From Clostridiaceae bacterium (lineage in GTDB: Bacteria; Bacillota; Clostridia; Saccharofermentanales; UBA5734), in contig JAAYBY010000069.1 in the NCBI GenBank assembly GCA_012729935.1, positions 1-12,601 on the forward strand: a stretch of DNA of 12,601 bases. The letters are read 5' to 3'. Below the pieces are notes generated by a model that did no database searches, was not told the DNA's origin, and worked only from the letters and a program-made list of their open reading frames with translations. Of the stretch, positions 1 through 7,126 are shown piece by piece. The translations under genes and the position numbers were made by a program. Within the stretch, counting starts at the first letter, position 1. Every line of letters begins with the position of its first letter.

Positions 1-2
1 AA

Positions 3-74
3 TATTGGGAAGAAAGTGATGGCTGTTTGATTAAAGAATCGTCGGAACACCGTGAGCTGGAACGAACTGCCTGA
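3..74 (+). CDS. Possible 3' end of an upstream gene (partial)
   Basis: The frame beginning at base 3 is open from the window edge to a TGA at 72-74, giving 23 residues that are mostly charged and polar (starting YWEESDG, ending ELERTA). The other two plus-strand frames close by base 30. No domain can be recognised in so short a piece, and an open frame of this length can occur by chance, so this is only a candidate C-terminus of a gene lying mostly outside the window. Confidence 0.3.
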   Translation, partial: YWEESDGCLIKESSEHRELERTA

Positions 75-123
75 GTCATATCCTGAACCGTTCGCTTGAG
101 AATGGAAAATCATCGGAGCCCTG

Positions 124-132
124 TGTTATGAT
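124..132 (+). promoter_or_regulatory. Candidate extended -10 promoter for the TVP38-like gene
   Basis: TGT followed by TATGAT (127-132; five of six matches to TATAAT) forms an extended -10 element about 40 bases before the ATG at 174. No good -35 lies 16-18 bases upstream; the nearest likeness, TTGAGA at 96-101, is too far away. A consensus-like TTGACA at 145-150 has no -10 behind it. Confidence 0.35.
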
Positions 133-173
133 GCGATTATCTGATTGACAAACTGTGCGGAGGCTGAGCGAAA

Positions 174-881
174 ATGCACTCTGATCAAAAAATATCATTG
201 CGCCGAAAGCGAATTGCTGTACTTGTGCTTGTTGTCGGGCTGACGCTCGCTAGTGTTCTGGTTTATTTTATCTGGGGAAAACCGATGATCGAATTTGTAT
301 CTGATCCTGATCAGGTCCGTGCATTCGAAATTGAGAATCCCATCGGCAGCCGCATTGCCTATGTTTTCTTGATGATGCTGCAGGTTATTGTAGCGGTCAT
401 ACCGGGTGAGCCGTTTGAAGTGGGTGCCGGATACGCGTTCGGTGCAATCGAAGGAGTCCTGATTTGTACGGCCGGCATCACCTTGGGCAGCATTCTGGTT
501 TTTCTTGCGGTAAAAAAGTACGGCCGATCTCTCGTTGAATTATTTTTCTCGCCCGAGAAGATCGATTCGATTCGCATTTTTAATAATCCCAAAAAATTGA
601 ATACCATCGCATTCATCGTATTTCTGATTCCCGGGACACCGAAAGATCTTCTCACTTATGTTGCCGGACTGACTCCTATTCAACTGCGGACATGGATCTT
701 CATTACTGTTGTTGCCCGCTTTCCCTCAGTTGTGACATCGACAATTGCCGGTGATGCGATCAGCGAGCAGCGCTATTGGACAGCTGGAATCGTTTTTGCA
801 GCAACAGCACTTCTGGCAGTGATCGGATATTTCATCTGGTATCGGATGAATCACGCCCAAAGGGACAGCAAGTCAGACTGA
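174..881 (+). CDS. TVP38/TMEM64 (DedA-like, SNARE-associated) integral membrane protein
   Basis: A 235-residue polytopic membrane protein of the VTT/DedA superfamily, whose members have been linked to lipid scrambling or transport at the cytoplasmic membrane; the role of this one is not known. The ATG is preceded by GGAGG at 159-163. There is a hydrophobic segment at about residues 13-34, then a core with the family signature: IPGEPFEVGAGYAFG (about 76-90) followed by a Gly-rich hydrophobic stretch, and the second half-motif FLIPGTPKDLLTYVAGLTP (about 150-168). These two P-G-containing re-entrant motifs are typical of the family. Further hydrophobic segments lie at about 170-190 and 204-224, with a short basic/polar tail. 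Length is normal for the family. The gene stands alone; no terminator is obvious behind it. Family is confident, function is not. Confidence 0.87.
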   Translation: MHSDQKISLRRKRIAVLVLVVGLTLASVLVYFIWGKPMIEFVSDPDQVRAFEIENPIGSRIAYVFLMMLQVIVAVIPGEPFEVGAGYAFGAIEGVLICTAGITLGSILVFLAVKKYGRSLVELFFSPEKIDSIRIFNNPKKLNTIAFIVFLIPGTPKDLLTYVAGLTPIQLRTWIFITVVARFPSVVTSTIAGDAISEQRYWTAGIVFAATALLAVIGYFIWYRMNHAQRDSKSD

Positions 882-911
882 TTAAGCGTCAAACACGACT
901 GCCCCTATCAA

Positions 912-952
912 AAAATCACACGGTTTGTTGGAAAATGTCGTAAAATCACACG
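912..952 (+). repeat. Two 11-bp direct repeats, 30 bases apart
   Basis: AAAATCACACG occurs at 912-922 and again at 942-952, start to start 30 bases (about three helical turns). The pair sits in the gap before the phosphotransferase gene, just upstream of its weak candidate promoter. This spacing would suit binding of a protein on one face of the DNA, but no known operator is recognised and chance duplication is possible. Confidence 0.45.
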
Positions 953-953
953 A

Positions 954-982
954 TTGGCTTTCTTATCTTCCGTTAAGATAAA
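954..982 (+). promoter_or_regulatory. Weak candidate promoter with overlapping inverted repeat
   Basis: TTGGCT (954-959), a 17-base spacer and GATAAA (977-982) each match the sigma-A hexamers at four of six positions. A 7-bp inverted repeat, TTATCTT (963-969) and AAGATAA (975-981) with a 5-base loop, covers the spacer and -10 and could be an operator. If transcription starts about seven bases after the -10, the GTG at 983 would be at or before the start point, which favours the ATG at 1013 as the gene start. Confidence 0.3.
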
Positions 983-1012
983 GTGAATACCACATCGACG
1001 GGGGTGTTCACC

Positions 1013-1960
1013 ATGACACAGACAGACAGCGATACGGGACAAGCGGCTATTCAAAGCATCCCTGGATCTTGTGAGTGGGTCAGTTACGATTCAATCAACC
1101 ACGGTGATTCTTCAGATCAGAAATTCAGAATCAGGGATGCTGATGGCGAGAGTTATATGCTGCGAATTGCTGACAAAACAGAGTATGAGCAACGAAAAAC
1201 CGAGTATTCAGTAATGGATTATTTGTATCGCCAACATGCTGCAGTGCCGCGACCTGTTCAATATGGTGTTTCAGAAAACGGACAATCTACCTATATCTTA
1301 AGAAACTGGATTGCCGGAGATACTTGTCATGACCACCTTCAGCGGACTGACCCGGTCAGGCAGTATGCTTTAGGCCACGAACTGGCTGTATCCATCGCCG
1401 CACTGCATGCCTGTGATGGACAACGTTCGGCGGATGAATGGTCAGATCAAATGAATCAACGAATCCGGCTGGCTGTCAATCAGCTGAGCAGTCGGGACAT
1501 CCAACTGGTTTGCATTCAGAAGCTGATCGGGTATTTGAGATCCAACCGAAAACTTGTCGATGACAGGCCTCAAACCTTGATTCATGGTGATATTAACCTT
1601 AGCAACATTATCCTGTCACAGGGTGGCTCACCCTATCTGATTGATTTTGAAAAATCACAGGTTGGCGACCCGCTTTATGATTTTGCATCTGTCATTGTCG
1701 ATATCAGCCCGGTCAGCTGCTGGTTTGCGACGGGCTTGTTGGACTGCTATTTTAGTTACCAGGTGCGCACTAAGATTCATCAGCTGATCGCCTATTATAC
1801 AGCTTTGCGTTCGTTGTGCCGGTTTTCAGCAGCCTGTAATCAGAGCAGAAACAAAAGACAAACTGCACTCAGACAGGTGCAGCAGGTGGTCAAATACTAC
1901 CGTGATATGACGCTCGTGATTCCTGAATGGTATGAGGAATTACCAGAAATGCAGATTTAG
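1013..1960 (+). CDS. Aminoglycoside phosphotransferase-fold kinase (APH/choline-kinase-like)
   Basis: Predicted 315-residue cytoplasmic small-molecule kinase of the APH superfamily. The catalytic loop HGDINLSN (residues 191-198, Asp193 as the catalytic base and Asn198 as metal ligand) and the metal-binding DFE (211-213), followed by GDPLYDFA, are intact. The N-terminal lobe has the expected features: a beta-rich segment around FRIRDADGESYMLRI and the hinge-like YILRNWIAG (about 94-102). The substrate is unknown; relatives phosphorylate aminoglycosides, choline, homoserine, hydroxylated sugars or other small molecules, and nothing here singles out antibiotic resistance. The frame extends upstream to a GTG at 983, but that lacks a ribosome binding site; the ATG at 1013 has GGGGG at 1000-1004 about eight bases before it. 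The 3' end faces the zinc-ribbon gene with only 13 bases between stop codons and no evident terminator. Confidence 0.82.
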   Translation: MTQTDSDTGQAAIQSIPGSCEWVSYDSINHGDSSDQKFRIRDADGESYMLRIADKTEYEQRKTEYSVMDYLYRQHAAVPRPVQYGVSENGQSTYILRNWIAGDTCHDHLQRTDPVRQYALGHELAVSIAALHACDGQRSADEWSDQMNQRIRLAVNQLSSRDIQLVCIQKLIGYLRSNRKLVDDRPQTLIHGDINLSNIILSQGGSPYLIDFEKSQVGDPLYDFASVIVDISPVSCWFATGLLDCYFSYQVRTKIHQLIAYYTALRSLCRFSAACNQSRNKRQTALRQVQQVVKYYRDMTLVIPEWYEELPEMQI

Positions 1961-1973
1961 AAACGGCTGTTAA

Positions 1974-2873
1974 TCAGTCTGGAAAGCGGGTCAACGCCCG
2001 TTGTAGCTTACGGTTCAGTTGTGAAGCAGAGTACCGGACAGACTGCTGAATCCATTGGTAGCCTTGTGGACAGATCGACGCATCAATCCGGCTGACAGCG
2101 TCGCAGAAATCCTGAGCCTCTCGCAGATCAGCTTTCCGGTACCGACCTTTAAATGTCTTTCCGAACCATCGTCCGGCACAGCGTAATTCGGCTTTTTCAG
2201 TCAGATGGTCGACGGCTTGCCGAACCAGCAGACGGCCGATTGATGTGCAAAGGTCGCCTTTTATCGGATCATCGATGAATTGAAGCGCCGTATTAAGCGC
2301 AAAGAAATGCTGGATCAGACGTGCGGATTTTTGACGTGGAGTATACAGGTACCAGAGTGGTGTAGCCCAGATCGTACTGGCAAATCCATCGGCTTCTTCA
2401 ATCAGTCGTGCACGGCAGGCGTAGATGCGGCCCTCCAGTGGATTTCGGTCGAGAACCTGTCGGCTGAGGCTGTTGAAGAGGGGCAGCAAGTGGTTTTTCG
2501 CAGCATTTTCTGCTTGCTGCACGAGCTTTTCAAACGTGACTTCATCCGGTGCTTCTTGAATCTGATCGGTCGAATGTATTTCAGTGGAAGGGGGTTCGGG
2601 CTGATCGATTTCTGCAATATAATCTGACAGAGAGCGGGATTCCTGAGCAATTGACTGATTCTCAGCTGGCTTGTCGTTTTGCGAGTCGATCGAAATGGGA
2701 ACAGCAGATACTGACTCATGGAGGATTCCCCGTACGCGAATCCCGTCCTCAGTCTTTTGCAGCAGCGATTTCTTGCCGCAATACGGGCAACTCCACTGCG
2801 CAGAGGTGATGGCAGAGCGATCCAGACTGAACGCGCCATCGCAGTGCGGGCAATTAAGCTGATACTGAGACAT
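1974..2873 (-). CDS. Unrecognised protein with N-terminal zinc ribbon and helical C-terminal region
   Basis: A 299-residue protein I cannot assign to a named family. Residues 8-32 form a four-cysteine zinc ribbon: CPHC (8-11) and CPYC (29-32), spaced as in small rubredoxin-like or zinc-ribbon domains. A polar, low-complexity stretch (about 55-115, rich in Ser, Glu, Gln and Pro) links it to a mainly helical C-terminal region (about 115-299) that contains TPR-like text such as LSRQVLDRNPLEGRIYACRA and many Arg/Lys near the end. No membrane segment or signal peptide is seen. The frame extends 16 codons further up to 2921, but the start at 2873 has AGGAGG five bases upstream, and a TATAAT at 2920-2925 overlaps the more distal ATG, so the shorter form is preferred. 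The gene is convergent with the kinase gene. Being a real gene is likely from the coherent cysteine motif; function is open. Confidence 0.75.
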   Translation of the reverse strand: MSQYQLNCPHCDGAFSLDRSAITSAQWSCPYCGKKSLLQKTEDGIRVRGILHESVSAVPISIDSQNDKPAENQSIAQESRSLSDYIAEIDQPEPPSTEIHSTDQIQEAPDEVTFEKLVQQAENAAKNHLLPLFNSLSRQVLDRNPLEGRIYACRARLIEEADGFASTIWATPLWYLYTPRQKSARLIQHFFALNTALQFIDDPIKGDLCTSIGRLLVRQAVDHLTEKAELRCAGRWFGKTFKGRYRKADLREAQDFCDAVSRIDASICPQGYQWIQQSVRYSASQLNRKLQRALTRFPD

Positions 2874-2878
2874 GGGAA

Positions 2879-2884
2879 CCTCCT
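2879..2884 (-). promoter_or_regulatory. Ribosome binding site that fixes the zinc-ribbon gene start
   Basis: On the minus strand this reads AGGAGG, five bases before the ATG at 2873. The in-frame upstream ATG at 2921 has no comparable site. Confidence 0.85.
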
Positions 2885-2919
2885 GGCAGATGCCGTTGTA
2901 TGGATCGGAAGTTTTCTTC

Positions 2920-2925
2920 ATTATA
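2920..2925 (-). promoter_or_regulatory. Candidate -10 element for the zinc-ribbon gene
   Basis: The minus strand reads TATAAT here, 47 bases before the chosen ATG. A perfect TTGACA (2954-2959, minus strand) lies upstream, but the 28-base spacing is too long for the two to act together, so the -35 partner is uncertain. Confidence 0.4.
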
Positions 2926-2965
2926 CAACATTTATTTGTGCTTTGATATGTTTGTCAAATCAAGA

Positions 2966-3000
2966 AGACAGGGCATGTCGGCCAATAACATGCCCTGTCT
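2966..3000 (-). terminator. Perfect 13-bp-stem hairpin, likely terminator of the acyl-CoA synthetase gene
   Basis: AGACAGGGCATGT at 2966-2978 pairs perfectly with ACATGCCCTGTCT at 2988-3000 around a 9-base loop. It lies 63 bases beyond the acyl-CoA synthetase stop codon. On the minus strand the stem is followed by TCTTGATTTG, a T-rich but interrupted run, so it is a probable rather than textbook intrinsic terminator. It also separates that gene from the promoter region of the zinc-ribbon gene. Confidence 0.7.
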
Positions 3001-3063
3001 CAGATGGAACGGTCTGAATGTTAGCTGTTCCGGTGGAGGAACCGTGCAGCCTTCAGAGTTGTG

Positions 3064-4869
3064 CTAATCGAATTTCAGACCATGAGCTGTTTTCATTGAC
3101 AATCCGCGTTGTGCGAGGTCGTTCTGGATACGTTCCTGTTCCTGCGGACGACGGATTTTCAGCGTTGTCGTCTTGATCAAGTCCTGTTCGGAAACAATAA
3201 AATATTTAACAGCCTTGTAGGGTGGCATCTGCGTATTTACCTGCTTGATCTGTTCTTCAAGCCAGGATATGAGCGCTTCATCGGAGGACTTGGCAGTCGA
3301 AGGCAAATCCTCGTGGTTAATCACAAGTTTCGCACAGATATCGATCGCATCACGGGAAGAACGCTCACCCCAGACGATGGATTCCCGTAAACCGGGAATT
3401 CGGCCCAGCAGGAACTCAACTTCTTCAGGAAAAACTTTCTTGCCGTTTGTCAGCACGATCATCGATTTGGCCCGGCCTGTAATATGAATGCACTGATTCT
3501 TATCAAGATAACCGACGTCGCCTGTTCGCAACCAACCGTCTTCTTGCAGGACTTCTGCAGTGGCGTCCGGGTTTTCATAGTAGCCCAGCATAACGCTTTC
3601 GCTACGGGTCAGAATTTCCCCCGTTGATCCGGGTTCGGATGAGGGTGTATCAATCGCCGCTTCTATAAAGGCCAAAGGCTGACCGACACTGCCATATACA
3701 TTGACGTGGTAATTGCAGGCGGCAATAACGGGAGACGTTTCTGTTAAACCATAACCATTAAAGAAATCAATACCGATTTCATTGAAGAACGCAATTATTT
3801 TTCGATCGATTGGTGCAGCGCCACTCACGCAGAGATTGAGGTTGCCGCCGAGTGCATCCAGAATCTGGTGAAACAGTTTTCTGCGCACATCGATGTTCAA
3901 TTTCAGCAGCCCTTTGGTAATCACGCGCAGGGTGTTGACCAGTTTGAGCTTGCCGGATTTTTCAAGATTCTTCTCGATTTGCCGATAAATATTTTCAAAA
4001 AGCAGCGGTACAGCCAGAATAATGTCGATTTTCCACTCTTTCAGGTTTTGAGACAGGTAACGAAGTCCGTCAACAAAGCAAATGCAGCTGCCATACGATA
4101 ACATGACGTACATGCCAACCGTGTTTTCAAATGTGTGGTGAAGCGGCAAAATCGATAAAGCGCGCTGGCCTTCACGGATATTCAGTGTGCTGACCACTGA
4201 GTAAATATTACTGGTGATATTCCGGTGCGACAGCATAACGCCTTTGGACATGGCTGTTGTTCCGGAGGTAAAGAGAAGTGCACACATTTCTTCTTTGTCC
4301 AGAGAAGCATCGAGGAAGGAACGATCGCCCTGCTGGCGTCTTTCATGTCCAATTTTCATTAATTCGTGCCAGGGCATAAAACGGGTATCACCGGTGTCAG
4401 ATCCTTCAGGCAAATCATCAGGTTTCATGCAGATGAAATAGCGGACATCCGGATTATCAGCGGCAACAGCCAGCGCAATGTCATGATGTCCGGGGTGATA
4501 GATAAATGCCTCGGCGTGCCCGCGACGTGTCAAATGGATCACTTCTGGTTCAGGCAGCTGGCGATCAAGCGGAACGGAGACACCGACGCCATTGATGACG
4601 GCGTTGTGCGCGACTGCCCATTCATAGCAGTTGGCTCCGATCACTACGATATGTTTCTTGGCCAGTCCGAGATGCATTAAAGCAGTGCCCAGTGTATCGA
4701 TATCATCTGCAAAGTCACGATAACTATGCACTATTTCTGTTCCGTAAGGTTTATCGTGATATCGATAAGCATCCTGTGCATCATACCGCTCGGCACAATC
4801 GCGGATCAAATCGCGGATTGTCTCGAAATGCCGTCGTTCATAATATTTTTCCCCTAAAACAGTTTGCAT
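3064..4869 (-). CDS. Long-chain-type acyl-CoA synthetase (AMP-forming fatty acid-CoA ligase)
   Basis: A 601-residue enzyme of the ANL (AMP-binding) superfamily that activates a carboxylic acid with ATP to an acyl-adenylate and then to the CoA thioester. The P-loop signature LLFTSGTTAMSKG (198-210), the LPLHHTFE segment (241-248), the adenylate-binding NGYGLTETSP (371-380), the hinge region GWLRTGDVGYLD (445-456) with GRAKSMIVLTNGKKVFPEEVE (465-485), and the C-terminal TTTLKIRR (567-574, Lys571 the expected catalytic lysine) are all present in order. The length and the motif set (FENTVGMY, GKKVFPEE) resemble FadD15/FAA-type long-chain acyl-CoA synthetases. The chain-length preference is not readable. 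The frame runs 11 codons further to 4902, but the ATG at 4869 has GGGAGG five bases upstream. It has its own promoter and follows the lplA terminator, so it is probably not in the lplA transcript. Use in fatty-acid uptake or membrane lipid recycling is inferred. Confidence 0.93.
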   Translation of the reverse strand: MQTVLGEKYYERRHFETIRDLIRDCAERYDAQDAYRYHDKPYGTEIVHSYRDFADDIDTLGTALMHLGLAKKHIVVIGANCYEWAVAHNAVINGVGVSVPLDRQLPEPEVIHLTRRGHAEAFIYHPGHHDIALAVAADNPDVRYFICMKPDDLPEGSDTGDTRFMPWHELMKIGHERRQQGDRSFLDASLDKEEMCALLFTSGTTAMSKGVMLSHRNITSNIYSVVSTLNIREGQRALSILPLHHTFENTVGMYVMLSYGSCICFVDGLRYLSQNLKEWKIDIILAVPLLFENIYRQIEKNLEKSGKLKLVNTLRVITKGLLKLNIDVRRKLFHQILDALGGNLNLCVSGAAPIDRKIIAFFNEIGIDFFNGYGLTETSPVIAACNYHVNVYGSVGQPLAFIEAAIDTPSSEPGSTGEILTRSESVMLGYYENPDATAEVLQEDGWLRTGDVGYLDKNQCIHITGRAKSMIVLTNGKKVFPEEVEFLLGRIPGLRESIVWGERSSRDAIDICAKLVINHEDLPSTAKSSDEALISWLEEQIKQVNTQMPPYKAVKYFIVSEQDLIKTTTLKIRRPQEQERIQNDLAQRGLSMKTAHGLKFD

Positions 4870-4874
4870 AAAAA

Positions 4875-4880
4875 CCTCCC
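4875..4880 (-). promoter_or_regulatory. Ribosome binding site that fixes the acyl-CoA synthetase start
   Basis: The minus strand reads GGGAGG, separated by five bases from the ATG at 4869; the upstream in-frame ATG at 4902 has no such site. Confidence 0.8.
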
Positions 4881-4906
4881 GCACAACCTGTTTGATACAC
4901 ATATTA

Positions 4907-4919
4907 TTTGATAATCAAA
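4907..4919. promoter_or_regulatory. 13-bp perfect palindrome, candidate operator
   Basis: TTTGATAATCAAA is symmetrical around a central base and lies between the candidate promoter (-10 at 4931-4936) and the acyl-CoA synthetase start, about where a repressor would block initiation or elongation. A further half-site TTTGAT is at 4891-4896. No matching known operator is recognised; a fatty-acid-responsive repressor would make sense but is inference. Confidence 0.45.
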
Positions 4920-4930
4920 GTAATAAACTT

Positions 4931-4959
4931 ATTGTATCATGCTTGATCTGTCTGCGCAA
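4931..4959 (-). promoter_or_regulatory. Candidate promoter of the acyl-CoA synthetase gene
   Basis: The minus strand carries TTGCGC (4954-4959), a 17-base spacer and TACAAT (4931-4936; five of six matches) preceded by TGA, an extended -10. The -35 is weak (three of six). The position, after the lplA terminator and about 60 bases before the ATG at 4869, supports it. Confidence 0.5.
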
Positions 4960-5029
4960 GCATTCGAGACTGCTGGTTGTATTGCCGTTAGAACTGCCTG
5001 GACTAAGGGGTTACAGTCTGTATTTTTAA

Positions 5030-5068
5030 ACAAAAAACCATCCGCTATTTCGCTTCAAACGGATGGTT
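5030..5068 (-). terminator. Intrinsic terminator behind lplA
   Basis: AACCATCCG (5036-5044) and CGGATGGTT (5060-5068) form a 9-bp perfect stem with a 15-base loop. In the minus-strand direction it ends in a run of Ts (plus-strand CAAAAAA at 5031-5037, then more A/T). It lies 26 bases beyond the lplA stop codon: a classical rho-independent terminator. Confidence 0.9.
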
Positions 5069-5093
5069 CAGATGCATGAATTGACCCGACAGG

Positions 5094-6122
5094 CTACCAG
5101 TTTTGTTCTGCTATCAGACCGGCAATATCGGCTGTCATCTTCTGACGTGATGTAACCAGATCGTCTTCAGGGAAATCGGCGCTTAGAAGGACTTGCTTCA
5201 ACGGGTCTGAATGGAAACGGCAATCCTGAAACAGCCCCGGGAGTAAATCGATGTAATCGCTGTCGAGCGCATCGGAATAAATTTTGGTCTGACGAACGAA
5301 TCCTTTTTCAACCAGAAAACCGATCTGGAACGAGCCCCAGTCGAACCGATGATCAACCACGATATCCAATTGAAGAGACTCCCCGTAACGCCAGGACCAA
5401 GAAGCGTAATGCTCATTCAGTACCCGAAGCCGGTCGAGATGACGCACGGCTGCATCCGACATATGTGTAATTTCCCACTCGGGGTCTTTGCAATAGGCTT
5501 GACAAAAAGCATCAGCCATTGCATCGTTCAATGTCTGCACAGAAACAGCTGGATTCATATCCTGCAGATTTGTGACACGCGACCGCACGGAAGCAACACC
5601 CTTTGACTGCAATTTCTTGGCTGAAACCGTTAAATAGCGCGATAGTTTTGCATAATCGGAGTTCACCAGCAGTGTTCCGTGGTGCAGACCGGCGTTGCGA
5701 TGTAAGCTGAACGCATTGCCGGAGAACTTCAGCCCGGACGCCAGAATATCGTTGCGGCCGGAACGTTCAGCATCAATACCCTGACTACGGACCGCCTGAA
5801 TGATCATGTCGAAATTTCGATCAATATTGAAAACCGAACGAGGCAGGATAATCGAAAAATTCAGATTACCCAGATCATGATAAACAGCCCCGCCGCCAGT
5901 GCTGCGTCGGGCCAGATGTCCGCCGTCCGCTTCCAGTTGACCGGTACTGCATTCAGCCCAGGCATTCTGATTGCGGCCGATGACAACCGTATGATCATTT
6001 TGCCAGAGATAAAAGACGGCATCCCATGTGTTGTCTTCCACCTGTTCCATCAGAAAATGTTCAAGAGCCAGATTAAACCAGGGATTGTGTCCAGTTGCAT
6101 GAATGATTAACGCCTGCTTCAT
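5094..6122 (-). CDS. lplA: Lipoate-protein ligase A
   Basis: A 342-residue cytoplasmic ligase that activates free lipoate with ATP to lipoyl-AMP and transfers it to the lysine of lipoyl domains, here most plausibly Lys43 of the E2 encoded at 7294-8667. Family motifs are in order: NPWFNLALEHFL (13-24), the nucleotide/lipoate-binding RRSTGGGAVYHDLGNLNFS (72-90), the GRNDIL segment and LKFSGNAF (131-138) with the expected catalytic Lys132, then HHGTLL (147-152). The C-terminal third contains WRYGESL and the small accessory domain found in full-size E. coli-type LplA (about 337 residues), so ligase activity should not need a separate C-terminal subunit. The frame extends to 6164, but the ATG at 6122 has GAGG eight bases upstream. 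The start lies 25 bases after the regulator's stop, indicating co-transcription, and a strong terminator follows. One Ser-to-Thr change in the usual RRxSGGG motif is conservative. Confidence 0.94.
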   Translation of the reverse strand: MKQALIIHATGHNPWFNLALEHFLMEQVEDNTWDAVFYLWQNDHTVVIGRNQNAWAECSTGQLEADGGHLARRSTGGGAVYHDLGNLNFSIILPRSVFNIDRNFDMIIQAVRSQGIDAERSGRNDILASGLKFSGNAFSLHRNAGLHHGTLLVNSDYAKLSRYLTVSAKKLQSKGVASVRSRVTNLQDMNPAVSVQTLNDAMADAFCQAYCKDPEWEITHMSDAAVRHLDRLRVLNEHYASWSWRYGESLQLDIVVDHRFDWGSFQIGFLVEKGFVRQTKIYSDALDSDYIDLLPGLFQDCRFHSDPLKQVLLSADFPEDDLVTSRQKMTADIAGLIAEQNW

Positions 6123-6130
6123 GAGATAAT

Positions 6131-6134
6131 CCTC
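6131..6134 (-). promoter_or_regulatory. Ribosome binding site that fixes the lplA start
   Basis: GAGG on the minus strand stands eight bases before the ATG at 6122. The longer reading from 6164 would overlap the end of the regulator gene and lacks a good site. Confidence 0.65.
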
Positions 6135-6147
6135 GCTTTTTTTATAG

Positions 6148-6906
6148 TCAGAGAGACAGAACATGAGCCCGCCGAACTGATTTTATATAGGCTTCGGGTA
6201 ACGGTTTATCTGTGATCAGCGCATATAAATTCTGAAGTTTCGCAAATGTATGTGGCATATTTCGATCGAGTTTACTGCTGTCAATCAGCATAACGACCTG
6301 CCGCGCCTTTCGGATCACCAGTCGTTTCAGCTCGGCTTCGAAATAGTCACCGCAACTGAATCCATTCTGGACGGTAAAGGCACTTGGTGCCATAAATGCC
6401 AGATCAATATTTAACGTCTTGACATATTCCACAGCGTTAAACCCTGATAAAGTCAGTGTATCACGATTAAGCTGTCCACCGGTCAGATTGATTTTGATGT
6501 TCTGGTTTTTTACCAGTTCCAGAGCGATATTCGGAGCAGGTGTCAGGACAAAAAGATGCTGGTCCTTCATGCGCTGTGCGAGACACATACAGGTGGTACC
6601 TGAATCGACGTAGATAGACTGACCTTCATGAATCAGCTGGATTGCTTTTTCTGCTATGATCATTTTTGCATCTGTATTCTCGACCTGGCGCTGGGTATAT
6701 GCAGCTTCTTTGATCATTGACAGATGCGCCAGTGATTTTGCTCCGCCCCGAATCCGGATGATACGACCCTGACGCTCTAAAAATTCGAGATCACGCCGCA
6801 GGGTCATGCTGGAGACGCCGGGGTAGCGTTCTTCCAGCTCCTTGAAGCGGATTTCGCCGCGGGACTGGATATACTGATTAATCGTTGCACGCCGGTCTGC
6901 TGTCAT
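6148..6906 (-). CDS. DeoR/GlpR-family transcriptional regulator
   Basis: A 252-residue regulator with an N-terminal winged helix-turn-helix (about 1-57) containing the DeoR-type recognition text VSSMTLRRDLEFLERQGRIIRIRGG (31-55, given in part), and a C-terminal DeoR sensor domain of the ribose-isomerase-like fold. Sensor landmarks are VDSGTT (100-105, expected phosphate-binding loop), LTGGQL (141-146), the SCGDYFEAELKR segment (184-195) and DSSKLDR (209-215). Family members usually act as repressors released by a phosphorylated sugar or similar metabolite; the ligand here is unknown. The frame can be extended four codons to a TTG at 6918; the ATG at 6906 is preferred, though its AGGA site is 12 bases away, so one of the short TTG/GTG alternatives is possible. 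It is the first gene of a two-gene unit with lplA and is divergent from the dehydrogenase operon, which makes both arms likely targets. Confidence 0.92.
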   Translation of the reverse strand: MTADRRATINQYIQSRGEIRFKELEERYPGVSSMTLRRDLEFLERQGRIIRIRGGAKSLAHLSMIKEAAYTQRQVENTDAKMIIAEKAIQLIHEGQSIYVDSGTTCMCLAQRMKDQHLFVLTPAPNIALELVKNQNIKINLTGGQLNRDTLTLSGFNAVEYVKTLNIDLAFMAPSAFTVQNGFSCGDYFEAELKRLVIRKARQVVMLIDSSKLDRNMPHTFAKLQNLYALITDKPLPEAYIKSVRRAHVLSL

Positions 6907-7126
6907 AAACAACACCAATCCTGACTGATAAAATATGATAAAAAGATCGTTATTAACATCAGTTCACATCTTATCACAATTAAATAAAGAAAACAATTGG
7001 CATCCCTAAACTGTCGGAAACCTGTAAATGCCTGATAGATAGTCTCTTTAGGACGTCTATCGAGCATAATATCGATGATTTCTCATCAATTCAGACAAGA
7101 AAACCGGGTGGCATCCCGTAATTTTG

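Noticed and set aside
145..150. Consensus TTGACA before the TVP38-like gene
   Set aside because: No -10-like sequence follows at 16-18 bases; it would place the start inside the coding region.
983..1012. Upstream GTG start (983) for the phosphotransferase gene
   Set aside because: No ribosome binding site before it, and it lies at the expected transcription start of the nearby candidate promoter; the ATG at 1013 has a G-rich site at proper distance.
1989..2002. CGGG/CCCG hairpin near the convergent gene ends as a shared terminator
   Set aside because: Only a four-base-pair stem, inside the coding region of the zinc-ribbon gene, without a clear T tract in either direction.
2954..2959. Minus-strand TTGACA as the -35 partner of TATAAT at 2920-2925
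   Set aside because: The spacer would be 28 bases, far outside the 16-18 that sigma-A promoters use.
2280..3017. Several overlapping plus-strand open frames opposite the zinc-ribbon gene
   Set aside because: They lack ribosome binding sites and recognisable motifs, and lie opposite a frame with a convincing start and four-cysteine motif.
7105..7125. Hairpin CGGG...CCCG followed by AT-rich bases as a terminator
   Set aside because: The stem is only four base pairs, no gene ends nearby on either strand, and the T run is short.
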